The notes under the pieces are model-generated. The model searched no databases. It was given only the letters and a program-made list of their open reading frames with translations, and had not been told where the DNA came from. 64,000 nucleotides of DNA from Lutraria lutraria (Eukaryota > Mollusca > Bivalvia > Venerida > Mactridae), in assembly GCA_964023205.1 (NCBI GenBank), contig OZ026833.1, forward strand, positions 41,013,137-41,077,136. The letters are read 5' to 3'. A program made the translations under genes and the position numbers. This document shows positions 36,567-51,500 of the stretch, piece by piece (position 1 is the first letter of the stretch; every line of letters begins with the position of its first letter).

Positions 36567-39500
36567 CTGTCAATAGAGAAAAAAACATCATTTAATTTAA
36601 GAAGAAACACTGAGAACCTATTTATGATAATTATACTTCAGTAGCTAAAGTGATATTGACTTTAAATTGTAATTAAATCAACATTTGAGCTAATAAGTCT
36701 AATAGATAGTCTGACAGATCGATTGAATTCTTATAGCTTCATTTGTTTTGAATTTAGATCCTGCATTGTATGATATAATTATGAATGAAATAGCGAAATT
36801 ACAATTGAAGGAACCAAACATATTTTGTGTACATAAACTTATGTAATGTATACGTCCTATAATAACGTTTTGATTTACGAACTTCATCTGGCTAGTCTAG
36901 CAAATATAACAAAGTATATAAAAACATACCATTTTGGCTGTTTCTTTTTTATCGAATAAAGCATCAAATTGCCATTCTGGAAGTTTATTGAAAGCTTGAT
37001 CAGTCGGTACAAAGACTGTAAAGCTTCTTTCTTGGTCTAATAGAAGTTCTGTTATTTCGGCGAATTCCAAACCTTTGCGGAAAATGCTAGAAAATAGAAA
37101 ATGTTCATTTCTTGTGACGTAAGTTTTAAATATTAAGTCACGAAAAACATCTGTCACCTGAGACATATTTCAAATAACACAAGCATTGAGAAAGAAACAC
37201 GACTCTCATGTACAAAATACCTAAGTCTGGCCTCTCCTCCAAAAAAACTGAGAAGGAAAAACATTATTTGCATTAAAGATATTGGACTTTCGTCTAAATA
37301 TATGTGTGCCTTATTTGAACTTTTCGGAATCTAATCTTAAAAAGCATACCAGTACTCAACATGGAGCCAGGTGTCGTTGGAAGTTTTATTTGGTGTTCAA
37401 TATGTCAACAAATAAAATATCAGTAATTATAGAATGGGTTTCCAAGACTATGAAAGTCAACACAAAGATTAATCGGAAAATTCTATTTCTTTCTCTAGTA
37501 TTATTAAATTTTAAACGTGAAAGGCACAATTAATACGCACACGCTAGAGCGAATAATGATAGATCGCATAATGAAATAAAGTTAAATCATTTCTATCTAT
37601 TGATACGTGTATGATAAATTATATTTGAACAATGGAGTCTCTAAGTATTTCTACTGAAGTATTTCGGGCAAATGCTTTTAGTCTACAATCAAATCAAACT
37701 CACTGGATGCTGAATTTGTGCTCAACAGCCAACGATTTCACATGCCCGATAAGCTATGCTACAGTAACAGAATGACTTAAACACTATGTCTTAAACCAAA
37801 CCGACTCAAAAAACGTCTGATGCGACCAGGGCTTGAACACACGAGCCTGAGATTCTTTGTCAAATATTGTACCATTTGAGCTTATTGAGCAAGCAATGAT
37901 AAAAGCTACCAACCTTAAATCTTCGGCTTCTTTGATAAAATCATATAAAGACGTTACAGGAGGAGTTAAAACTCTATCTATCACATGAATAATTCCGTTC
38001 CTACATTCGTGATTGGGTGATATAATGGATGCGTCATCAACAAGAATTCCCTGAAAAATTATTTATATTACGATACTAATTCCCGTTCATTTTGGCAACA
38101 CTGGTATCACTGTGTGGTAGCACTGTACGCAAAAAATCAACGGTGTTTACAAGAGGGCGGACGGATAAATGTTGTGAGGTAGGTGTCGTTTGATTTGATT
38201 CATTTGATGTATACTATTGTGTAGAGGAAGTCGTATTTAAAAAGTTTGAACCAAAAACAAACGACACCTACCTCACAACATTTATCCGTCCGCCCCCTTG
38301 TAAACACCGTTGATTTTTTGCGTACAGTGCTACCACACAGTGGGTATGAAGAAATGACTAACTGAAGCTTAATCACACTATTGATATGTAACGCAATAAT
38401 TAAATTTTAATTGATTGATTAAATGATAATTATTAGCTTCAGCAGAATATTGAAAGGAAAGTACCACAAACACAGTCAAGAAGCAAGAAGGAAACATGTC
38501 ACGATCTAGAGTAAATCTGGTTGTAACTAGATAGATATGAATCGAGATGTAGCTGATATCCAAGAAGCTCTTGGAGTTTTTATTGTAAACCTACTCCTAT
38601 CCAAATAATGTGGTAGAATGTTTTACAAATGTCCTGCATTATTTCTTACCTCCCTATGGACGGAAATTTTCATGATCTTGCCGATGTTCATAATGATGCC
38701 ATGATCGCCGACAAAGCTGTCTGTTTTAACTTTTCCAATAGAAAGACTATAATCAAATATTTCTTCAAATAGAACCGGATCACTGTTAAGTTCTAATCTT
38801 CTTTCTTTCGGTAAATCTGTAACATACAAAATGTATCATTGCGTGTTTTTTTCAATACAAGTACATGCATTGCGTCATAACGTTAATGACTTCAGTTCGT
38901 GGCCCGACGAGGCACATATTTCGGCATTGACATTTTGGCAAAATAAAACACAGACGTCATAATTTACAACCATACTGAATAGGACGATCAACTTATGGAT
39001 GAAGTTGGTATTTAAGAAATAACACCCAATAGAAATTCATTAAAACATACACACCTTCGGCTATTCGTTAATAGAGACGTTCAAAGCTGAACGACAATCG
39101 GATATGTAATTCCGGATCATAAAGAGTTAAACAAACGTCATAGGCACTTGCAAAACCAAAATTACGAGTACAAATTCATTACTTTAAGTTCCATTTATAT
39201 TTTATAGCATATCCCCAGTCTGCTATCTAAAACAATAACATTTGTATCTATAATATTTTTTTACATACGAAATTATAATTTGGAACAACATGATGTATGA
39301 ATTATGTACTTTAGTTCGTCGCAGCAGATAAACGTATTGTGAATGAAGACATACCACTAAATGCATCATCTGATGGTGCGAAGAGAGTCATTTCTGTGTT
39401 AGCTTGCAATTTATCCAACAATCCAGCTTCATACGACAGCTGTAAGAACTTTGTCAGTCGAAGCTCTCTGGCAATACTGTCCATGGACTGTACTTCATAA

Positions 39501-42500
39501 ACACAACAAATAAAACATGAATTTATACCAAGCTGCTGGTGTACATATAATTACTCCGAACAAAACTTACACCTCCTCCATATAAAATGCAATTTATCGA
39601 CACTTTCTCAAAACGCCATGGAACATTTTTAACAATTATTTATAAACTTTTCAAAATTTCAAAACTGGTGAAGTACATGTCGTTGTTTTACCAGTGTACC
39701 TAACCGGAACTGATGCTGTACTTCATGAAAATTGGCTCAAAAATCACGTGCATATCATACAACCAGGATTCTTCAAAATATGTGGTTTATAAGCTGTGTT
39801 CGTTTTATTGCTATTCTGGATACAAGTCATTCGTAAAAGGACATGTGTATCTCAGTTTACTAATTGACGGATTCCAGGAAAATACCGTCGGCGAGTATTT
39901 CCAACAACCATTCTAGATCTTGAAGATTGCATTCAATGGTAATTACATGCATGTCTTTATAAACTTCATTAGAATTATTCTATGTCCATGCCAAGTTTAA
40001 GAATTTGTCTTCCTCAACGAAAGTCACTGACATTTATCAAAATAGGATAATTTTTATTTCAATCTAATCGTGATTGTTAATATACGTGTCTGCTAATAGT
40101 CCCAAAATAAAGAACTTCATGTACTGGTATAAATAAACTAGTAAATATTCGCAAAATGAAATAAATGCACATAATGCTTTGAACATTTACTGTTCAGGAT
40201 CAGACCCGCCTCCGTGGTCGAGTGGTCAAGGTCGCTAACTAACCTCTCACTGGAAGAGGGTCGTGGGTTTGAGCCCAGCTACCGACCATGTCTCTTTACG
40301 TGAGAACGTAGGCAGTTGCTTACGGAGGATGGGAGTCTAGTTCTGGCTTTTTCAAGGAATGATAGTTCGGTGAACTATCAGCCTCATATGACTCTGACGG
40401 TTGAAAAGGGGCGTAAAACTCAATCAAACGAACAAACTGTTTAGGATGTTGTATATCAAATTATAACCGTACCATCTTTTGGTAGTTGGATTTTATTTAT
40501 TAGTTGAATTATTCCATTTCCCGCCAACATATCTGACTTCACTATTTTAGAGTTCTCCAGGTAGTGTCCATTTTTCTTACACTGCATTTTCATCCTCGTT
40601 CCATCAAGCATAACAATCTTATTTTTATCATACACGGCAGTGCTACAATATATACCCCGTGTTGTATGACGTCTTATTAAAGCTGGAACACAAAATAACA
40701 ACATCATTAACAACAACAAAATCGGTAATAACAACATGGTTTGATACAACATGTTCTTTTATCGTTAATGTGTTAATTCGTTACATTACTTTGTTCTAGA
40801 AGAACACAACTTCATTTTTTGTCAAATACTGAGTATTCGATTTCGCTGTATTCGTCTACTCGAGAATCTCTACAACATGCACTAACGTTTACATGAAGAA
40901 GCTTTGCTGTGTCACAAGCGTTTAACCGGTCCTTTTTCTAGTGACCTCACGATCTTTTAACGCATTTTCTCAAACAATAAATGAAGTCATACGCTTTTGA
41001 ATTTAAGTTCACGAATTGATGATAATGTCGTTACAGATGACGAAAACAAAGAGATTTGACGTTATCATAATTAGTGATACAGACGACGCAACGTGATGGC
41101 GGTAAGTGGAAAGTTCATGAAGTACAAATAGTTGACGGAGGAATACCTTCAGCTGTTTTCTGCTCACGTAGTACACGCTCCAGCAGCAAAGGGTTTAAAC
41201 GGGAAAAGGCGTAGTTACTTGGTGCAAACACCGTGAAGGGACCATCTTCCCGAAGGGTTTCAAACATCTCAGAGGTGTACAATACTTGTATAAATTGTGA
41301 GAACTGTGAACTGTCCCTAAACATCACGTCTGTTAAATTACCAAACAAGTCAAACGTCTGCAGCATCTAGAAATCAATACAGTAATTGTATACACGTATG
41401 TTGTTACACGTTTCTATATAATGTTGATTCAATGGGTGTTACGCATGTGGTCGTCCTCATGACAAGAAAACATTACAAATAGGTTAAGCAATTGCCAAAA
41501 TATCGTAAGGAAACATGAACGCTTAAATAAGGTGGCGGCACTAGCATTAGACTGATTTACTCTAACTAGATTGCCTCTTGTTGGATTTAAAAAGTAGTTA
41601 ACTTAATAAATTTGATGATATAATATAACCAACTTTGTATTACCTGATCAATAAGATGTATAACGCCATTAGACGCTAAAACATTGCTTCGGACAACCTT
41701 TGCGCAATTCACCGTGTGTAACTACAATAGATGCATAATTAAAATAATGCAGAATCATGTGTATCAATTATGGATGTATTCATGTTGATAAAACTTCACT
41801 TAGCGACAACCTCAATATTATGTTATTTCTCATTGTAACGACAGCCTGATTATGGACATGTCTCCTATTCCATTTCTTTAACTTTGAGACCATCTCATTA
41901 TTCAAACAAACATTGTTGCTCCAAAAGGTTTTCCTTATGTCGAGAATATTCATGTAAAATATTAATTATCTAATACTTAGTCTAAATTTTTGTGGATATA
42001 AAATTCTATGTATTTTAATTTAACAAATAAAAAGAAAAATACACTTTGCTCTTCAACAGTCGTTCGTTAGTGATTGACATGTTATAGGCCATTGGACTGA
42101 CAAAAAGTAAGTATATTAGACTCAAAACTAAGTATACCCTTATTATAAGGAAGATGTTAAAGAGTATTACTCACATCATTTTTAGCTATCCGGTTCACCC
42201 ATACTGGTTTTAGTCCATAGTATAATGTTGGAAGATAGTCCGTTTTTTTCATATAGTCTGAATGGTGCCATCCCGGGACCACGTGATAGTGCAGCAGGGA
42301 GAGAGCGTTATATGTCCATGGAAACACACGCTGTCTGAAAGAAAAGTCTGAATTCTATGGTAAAACTTAATTGAAAATCACATCTTGATACATGTTTTAA
42401 CAATCCCGTATTACAGAGTGTGTAAGGACAGATGTTTGAACGTGGATGTATTCATCGTCAGTGCGATTGAACTTTGGATCTTTTTTTCACTTTTGGGTAA

Positions 42501-45500
42501 ACCGAATTTATTTGCATCGTCTTATGTGGCATGGGGTCGAAGCTAAACCAATTACACAATAACACCTTACAATAGTGCATAGCATGTAAATTGGGGCAAC
42601 ATAAAAGTAACTAAAACGTGTTCAAATAAAGGTATTAATTTTGGATATTTAATGCAATTAATCTTGAAGTGCACGGTTGCCAAGGAAAAATACGTTCAAT
42701 ATCGATCTCTACAACTAATTTATTTAAATCCATGTTTTTGATAATTATTCAATTATTTTCAGTTATACTTGTTTAAAGCCCCAATAAGGCTTAAAACTGG
42801 TACTATTTTCTACCTACAAAGAATCTCGAAAGATTGAGATATTAAAATATGCCCAAAATAATACAGAACGGACCCGTATCTGATCTCAGGTCTCCGTTCC
42901 TTCTTTGAGAAATAAGCAACTGAAAACGATATTTAGTATTTTGTCCTCCGTACATTTGATTGAATGCATTTAATAGATAATAGTGATGATGTCATTGTAA
43001 TAGTGATGATGTCATTATAATGCTGATTTTAAAATTATTATGTCAAATGGACGGTTACATTCAGTCTTAAGCAACGGTCACACTAAGTAGACCCTATATC
43101 ATTAATTTTGGTTAAACTTATAAAAAAAAAAAAATTCTTACGCCTTGACTACAACACGACTATACAGAAACATTTTATATTGATATTGTGATTAGGGGTC
43201 AACTTTGACCTTATTCACAATTTTATGTATTGTTATATAATTGATGTTCTGAATAAATCTTGAAATCTTGTAAACAAACCGGGCTTGTTATGTCAATCTT
43301 CAAGGAAATATTGTTTCACGTATATGACAGTTTGCGCGTGTTTTAATCACTCATTGTGTTTATTATTTATCAGTATAGTTCAATTTTCTTATAGCCAAGG
43401 TCGAATAGTGGACGATACCATTGTAAAGGTAATCGCTGTAAATTGATTGCCCAAATAGTTTTAAATCCGTAGTAAAATGCCATTCACAAAACCAGATTCG
43501 TGTGTATGCACTCTGAATAGCACCCTTTATATTAATTTTCAAAAGAGTTATCTGGTGTATTCCTCATTTTATTTCTTGTATACATTTTATTGCACGAACT
43601 CGCGAATACAAATGTAATTTCAAATACTATATAAAAATACTAAACACACGAACCGGTTTCTACTTATTATTTTATTATTCAACAATTGAAATATTTAATC
43701 ATAATAACCCATGTGAGGTTATTATATTTTTGTTAGTTTAACGGAACGATTTAAATATTAAAAAAACTATGAAACATTAGTTATTGTCGAAATATATAAA
43801 GTTAAATTTTATTAAAAATGAAAAAAAGTTAAAAATAAAAAAATGAAGACCAACATCAGACGCAGCCCTCGAGATTCACTAACTGTGTGCTCTACCAATT
43901 GCGCCACAGAGGACAGTGATTATAAACATTCATAGATTGTTCTATAGTAAATTAAAATAATATTCTTGTTACCTAAATATGGATAAATGGGATCTTCCAT
44001 GTATACAATAACATTGCTGACCTAAAAATTAAACTGTATCACAGATTTGTGTTTTCTATATGAAGAAAATACGTCGTTTCGGAACATCATTGTGGCTTTA
44101 ACTTATTAATTTATTCTGGAGTATTAATGGCTTGAATGAAACTTCGGGAATACATAAAGCACAGTTTGTACAATGGAACGACTATCACTTGCAAACACTA
44201 TAATATCTCTTACAATAAATGACCATTATGAGTTAAAGTTATATACCTAACTTACTTCTGATCCTGTGTTAACTTATTGAAGGCCCCATCTATCGGTACA
44301 AATACAGTATAAGCTCCAGATTCTTTTAACTGGTATTCAAGTTCAGTGTTCTTCAATAACTTCGGAAACTGTGTCAATCCTAGATCAGTCATTGTTTCCC
44401 GTAGATTTCTCACTGGTTTCACTTAAAAATGAGAATAATAATGTTAGTTAAATACGTAAATAATCAAAAGTGATGGATGAGGATCGATCAGTATTTTTGG
44501 AACTAATTAGTGTGCACCTTCTGTAATTGGTCACCATCAATATACGAAGTGAAAGTAACTTTCAATGACAAGATTGAACTTGAAATAAATTAAAGTATTT
44601 TCAGTAATTTTCATTGGGCTCAATTTTCGTCGGTTTTACTAAAATGACTATTTCGTGGGGACATAAATTCGTAGATGTTGATTTTTGAAAAGAAATGCCT
44701 TATCTCTGCATTTAAATTCGTGGGAATTTGGATGAGCCGATCCAAGCAATTAAATCCCCAATGAAATTTAATGATTCCACAGTAAACGTGTATTATGTCA
44801 TGTATTTGACATAAAGTTGGTCAAACACATGCCACGCACAAGATGAAAAGTTGTAAATGCGGCGCATGTTACATTCATAACTCATACATGGAGTTCCGCT
44901 GTAGTGTGGTCTCCAATAAGTTGCAGTATGGCTTTACGAAGGAAGTTATCTATAACCATGTAGTGCCCTTCTCCCTTATGGATCAATCATAAACATATTC
45001 TTTGTGTGTATAATACATTGTTCGTCCGTAACAACGAAGAAGAATTCATCGTCTATTATTTTGTTTTTTCCCGACCATGTACGTTTTAGTTTTAACCTGT
45101 CCTTAAGATACTTACATGCAGGACAGCCTTCCTGTCCGTCTATTACACCATACCCACAACAGCATTCATAGCGTACAAACGTAGGCTGTCCGCAGACTTT
45201 CTTTAATCTCTTGCTAACACAGTCGGGATAGAACTTCTCACCGGTCCCATAGACTTCTTGTATAGCGCAAACGTTTGGTCTGAAATATGGAATCAACGCA
45301 TGGGGTACTGATAAAAATATAAAATCACAATTTGTGTGAAAATCTTTCAAAAATTAATCAAAGAGCATGATACACAATTCAAGATAATTTCAATACCCAA
45401 CAATTTTATCCGTAAGTACCTCCCTCCAAATCAAGGTTTCAGTTTGCACAGTTACTGTAGAGCATTAAGTAATCCACGTTCCTAAATCTTCAGGTAAATA

Positions 45501-48500
45501 ATGCTTTCAAATCCACAACGAGCACAACTGAAAAGTGCGGATGACACGAATGCGTTTTTTGAGTAACTGTTTATATACATAAATGTCTTACTGCCGATTT
45601 ATTTACCATTCATTCACGTTGACTAAAACACAGTCAAATGCAATGTCTTATATATCTATTTAATCGGATGTAACGCAATTTTAAACATTATTTTTTAAGT
45701 TATATCATGGCGGGCAGTTATCCTAACCAGCATTCCTGGACTTCCTTTAGGTCTTAACCAGTACTAACCACATTTTATCCGTAAGCTACTGCTAAGCTAC
45801 CCCACATAATTCAGAGGTGGGTGATAATTTAACATAGGATGTAATATTTTCAATCCGTCACGGACAATGTAAGCCTCGCCCGGAGTTCGAACTCACAGCC
45901 TCTTGATCAGCATAACAACGCTCTAACCACTGAGCGAACAGGACGAACTCAAACGTAATATCTGCAAATATATTCACATCTATTTCTTCCAGCAGCAGGA
46001 CGTGTTTCGATTTTGATGGAACAACTCTTAGACATAAAAAACTATTTTATTCCCATTATTTCTTTAAAGTGATTTATCTTAAAATCTTAGAATTGGTTAC
46101 TAGAAATAAATTGAAACTTGCATTCTTGATCATTTAGTCTGGATGTCATGCATTTTATTTTATTCGTCCATGCTATTTTTGTTAATAATTAGATACAGAA
46201 AATTACATCAGACAAACGTTGCTGAGAACGTGCAATTGAAGACTTAATTTTTTTACTTTTATCATCAAAACTTGTTGAAATGCCTGTCAGGGGTAAACTG
46301 TTGCAAATGATAAAACTAGTGATTTATAATCCTGTCTTCAACATTGATAAAATCTACAGTATGTTTGTTTATTTGAAATGCATTCACTTCATACGAAAAA
46401 AACATTCTTTTTGAAATAAATGTAAATCCCATCTTTCGGCTATGCAATTTTCTTACAAATTACCAAGTTATGAACGCATCTTGTTATCAAATGGCATTGA
46501 AATTATCTCAGCATGATATTCATTACGCGACATTGTGTGTTTGATTCAAGCATTAATTGCCGCAAAAAGCTAACAGCAGCATCGTGTTTTATTTATGTGT
46601 TTGTGGATATACTTAATGAGTCGCTTGTTCGGGTCTTCGTCGATATCAAAAGAACACACAAGATGTTTATTACGCGCAAAGGACACATTTCACAAAACGA
46701 CAAGAAGAAGAGAAGACAAAATATGATATCAATTCTTGAAAACACTGCAATGAAACTATAAATTGTATGCGGTTTTGTGAACATGATGATTTACATATAA
46801 AGGCATATAAGGGTATAGATACGGATATAGAAATGAATCAAGAACTTGGATTACAAACATATTATATACGGCAAAACCTCACTTAGCGACCATTCAATAC
46901 AACCTCATTATAAAACCATATATTGTCAAAAAGGTATTCCATACATCCTCTCTTTTTCGGCTTAATTTAATATGTGCTACATTTCGAATTCATAATTATG
47001 ATAATGGATTGGAAACAGGATATAAGTCTATCTTAGTGTCAAGGTACATCACTAAATACACTGTGTGCTATCAAATAATGTACATATAAGCAAAGCCGAT
47101 AGCAAGACTGATCACGTTGGTTCAAGTGATGGTTTACTTAAACAGGTTTTACTGCGCATATGATATAATACACCACACATCTGTACATACAATAAACAAA
47201 CTTGGTTAGGTTTACTTTCATTGTTATTCATCTGAAGAAAAAATGCATAATTTATACTTGATGTTATTAAACCAGCTGTTTCAGAAGAATACTATTTTGT
47301 ACATAATGATTTGTTCACCAATCTTTAAAGACTTTGTCTCATAACATCATAGTGTAGCGAACGGTGTGTTAGAACAGGGTAGAATGCCATGTTGAGTAGA
47401 GTAAAGTGGTGTGTAGTGGTGTAAAGTGTAATGTAGAGTTGAGTGTAGAAGGGTGTAGTGGGGTGAAATGAAATGTAGAGTTGAGTGTAGAAGGGTGTAG
47501 TGGTGTAAAGCGTAGAGGGTGTGGTGGAATAGAGTGAAGTAGAGGGTGTAGTGGGGTGAAGTGAAATGTAGAGTTTAGTGTAGAAGAGTGTAGTGGAGTA
47601 AAGCGCAGAGGGTGTGGTGGAATAGAGTGAAATAGAGGGTGTAGTGGGGTGAAGTGAAATGTAGAGTTGAGTGTAGAGGGGTGTAGTGGAATCGAGTGAA
47701 ATGTGAGGTAGAGTGTAATGTTGTGTTTAAGCGTCGACTAAAATAAAGTATTGTTGAGTTGAATAGGTTGTGCATGTGATAGTGCGGGTTAGGCTAGAAA
47801 ATATAGAAGATAATAATTGCTTTACTTGATGATTTTTTAATCTGATAATCTGAAGGATAATATTTAGTTAATTATATAAACAAATCCTTCAATTAATTGC
47901 ATTATATGATCAGTTTTAATTAACAGACTGTTGTCTTTCAAATAATAAAATATGGCAATGTTTACTTTGTCAATGAACTTTGGGTAACAATTATTAACGG
48001 GATCCTTTGCAATTCACAAATACTAATTTTGATACATGTCATTTATCATAAGACAATGTATTGTTTTAATTAGTACGTCTGGGATCAGAGTAAAAAGAAA
48101 AATCAAGGTGAGGAACATAAACAGAAATCGAAGGTCGTCACCCGAACATTAAAAAGAAATAATAGGTTGAACATGTTGCCAGGTTCGATGCAATTGACAG
48201 ATCTATCGATGTAACCTCTGACTCCATTATTGAAAACACAGAGCTTGTTTTGTTCACATAGACTTACTATAAATCATATGTCAATAACATAATTTCACGA
48301 GGTCTTTGTATATAAAAATACATATATGGTTACGCACTCACCTAAATCTTCTTTGACAGTAAATGCTCACCTGGGCGAAATAATTTGGCGAAGTGGAATG
48401 ACAAAAAACTATATAGTACGTTGTGTGGGACCATGATAGCGTGATGATTGATTGACTACTGGTATCTCATTCTTTTTTAACGTGAAGTTACAAATTGATC

Positions 48501-51500
48501 GTAAATCAGTGCAAATTATGTCGAGCACAAGAAGCCAGCTGTGTTTTAAATAACTATGTATGAGAAAGCTATATTATCTAATTATAGTTTTACCATAATT
48601 AGCAGGCATTAAATGTTTGTAAAGAATTTCTCATGAACAAAAAAAAATGATCATAAATCAACTAATCTCAATTTGACTGAGAGGAAAAATATTTGATGGA
48701 TTGACTCCATGGTTGTCTTCTTTTCTCAAAACATTTTATCGCAGTCTTCATGGAATATCTCGTATTATAAATTAAATTATTTTTCATGGAAATGTTTATA
48801 GAATTTGGTGTTCATTTAACGTTAACTGTTTACAATACGTTCAAAATCAAATCACTCGTATAACGTACTAAATTGGAATTTAATGGCACTTATTTTTGAG
48901 TTACTAGAAAATATAATAATTTAATAATAATATAATTTAAATATATCTTACAAGTGACAAACATATAAATAAAACCCATGTGCTTTATTACACAAAATGC
49001 TGTTTAAATATGAGCCTTGTAACAATATAAACAAGATATTCATATAATTTCAAAGTCGTAAATAATAAAACAGTCCGCAAATGTCTAAACGTGGGAGGGA
49101 AAATAATGTGTTAATAATGACTATTGCAGTATTTAATTCAAAATACGTCTTTCAAATTAGAGTCTTTTCTGAAGAATCAGCGCTAACTGATGATTTAACG
49201 AGCGAGCTTTAAGCACATATTGTAAAGGTTAAAGATAGGACTAAACGCATCATAAATCACAAAATTATTTTTCTTTCCTAAATATAAACAAAATATCAAA
49301 AATACGCTTTTTCGTGATAATGTTAACATTTTCGTAAACGAGGATTGAAGAAAATTGTATTCTAAATTGTGAATTGTGTAAACTTGCATTCATTGGCGAA
49401 TTTAAGACCTATGAGAAGGGATAAATTGAAATGACTCCCACTGCACGATTTAACAATTAATGCAACCTCTCTAGAGCAACAACCTCTCAATAACAGAATA
49501 GTTTTGCCACTCCCAAAGGGTGTTGCTTTTGGGAGGTTGCACTCTATAAGAAAATATTTCATGATAATCTCGTACTCTTATACATTTGTAAATGCATCGT
49601 TCACGTCTTAATATAAAAGGGTCGTAGAAAACAAATCAGTACAACTGATCGAACAAACATCAATATTACTAACAGAAAATAGCATAATGTAACGTTTTGT
49701 TAATTTAAATCCCAATGTCAACAAAGTGCCATAAAGTCTTCACCTTTTACTGAAAACAGTTTATTTTATTTCAGCAGATATTACTGTCGTCATTAAACTT
49801 CCATGAAAGCGAACTAAACACTACAGGAAAATGTATGCCTAAGATTAAAAAATATTGCTTTTACATTTTTTTTCATATCGCATGCAGTCAAGTAGATTTA
49901 TTAATTCCCATACTTATAAAGTTCTAGTAAATCAGTACTGTACAATCAGAGGTGAACGTATCAGCAAAAATGAGTCTGACTCAAATGGAAAAGTAAGTGA
50001 TTCCAAAATCTATATCTTTTATTAGTTCATTAAGTTCATTTATTGTAGGTTTAAATGATGCTATCTTTAAGTGTATTGTAACCGCTGACTTTGCTTTGCT
50101 CAAAATCTCCACATCGATAAATATCTAATGATGGAATCTTCATTCCAAGTGGATACTAAAACTCACAACATATACTTGATATAAAAAACAACTGCAAAAT
50201 AAGTATCCGAATATCGTATCGTGATTTTAAATACGTCTATGACCTAGGTGAGGGAGATAAGTGATAGTGATATAGTTACATTTAGTAGTACACGCAAACT
50301 CAAAACGTCATGCATGATCATAACTTCTTTGAATGTGGCCTTTCCATTTCCTTTTGCATCTAAAATAAGACTAAAATAAAGCCTGGTTTATTAGAGTACC
50401 ATACAATCGTAACACGTTACATCCTACGTATTAATTACAATAGCATCTCATTACATGAGAAACAGATTACCTTACTAGTATTCTACCTGAGTAACAGGTC
50501 ACATCAGCAACCTATAACCTAACTACTTAGTCACCGTAACACCGTACTCCCCAGGTGCTAACTTGTACTAATTAAGTACTAGGTCAAACTTGTAACTTAT
50601 TACCGCAGTACTAGGTCACACTAGCAACTTACAACCAGAGTTCAAGGTTAAATTTGCACCGAATTACCACAGCACTAGGTCAAACATGTACCTTAACTAC
50701 CAGAGTACGAGCTCACACTAGCACCTAACTACCAGAGTGCTAGGTCAAACTTGTACCTTATTACCACAGTACTAGGTCAAACTTGTACCTCATTTACAGA
50801 GTACTAGGTCACACTAGCACCTTACTACCAGAGTACTAGGTCAAACTTGTTACTAAAGTACTAGGTCACACTTGTACCTTATTACTACAGTACTATGTCA
50901 AACTTGTACCTTATTTACAGAGTACTAGGTCACACTAGCACCTAACTACCAGAGTACTAGGTCAAACTTGTAACTTGTTACTACAGTACTAGGTCACACT
51001 AGCACCTAACTACCGGAGTACTAGTTCAAACTTGTAACGTGTTACTACAGTACTAGGTCACACTAGCACCTAACTACCAGAGTACTAGGTCACACTTGTA
51101 ACTTGTTAATACAGTACTAGGTCACACTAGCACCTAACTACCAGAGTACTAGGTCAAACTTGTAACGTGTTACTACAGTACTAGGTCACACTGGCACCTA
51201 ACTACCAGAGTACTAGGTCACACTTGTAACTTGTTAATACAGTACTAGGTCACACTAGCACCTAACTACCAGAGTACTGGGTCACACTAGCACCTAACTA
51301 CCAGAGTACTAGGTCAAACTTGTAACTTGTTAATACAGTACTAGGTCACACTAGCACCTAACTACTAGAGTACTAGGTCAAACTTGTAACTTGTTACTAC
51401 AGTACTAGGTCACACGAGCACCTAACTACATGAGTACTAGGTGACACTTGTAACTTGTTAATACAGAACTAGGTCACACTAGCACCTAACTACCAGAGTA

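Noticed and set aside
40208..40290. Possible functional tRNA gene
   Set aside because: A and B boxes are good, but the stems do not close into a clean cloverleaf, and the same body and tail recur in other copies, so it is a SINE.
46513..46784. Open frames on both strands
   Set aside because: They mirror each other in an AT-rich intron and show no family resemblance.
47575..47775. His/Thr/Ser-rich 66-residue frame
   Set aside because: It is the minus-strand reading of the G/T/A minisatellite.
48349..48371. Possible extra small exon of the TGFBI-like gene
   Set aside because: Acceptor- and donor-like strings exist, but the signal-peptide exon at 57040 joins the EMI exon directly with a matching split Gly codon, so no extra exon is needed.
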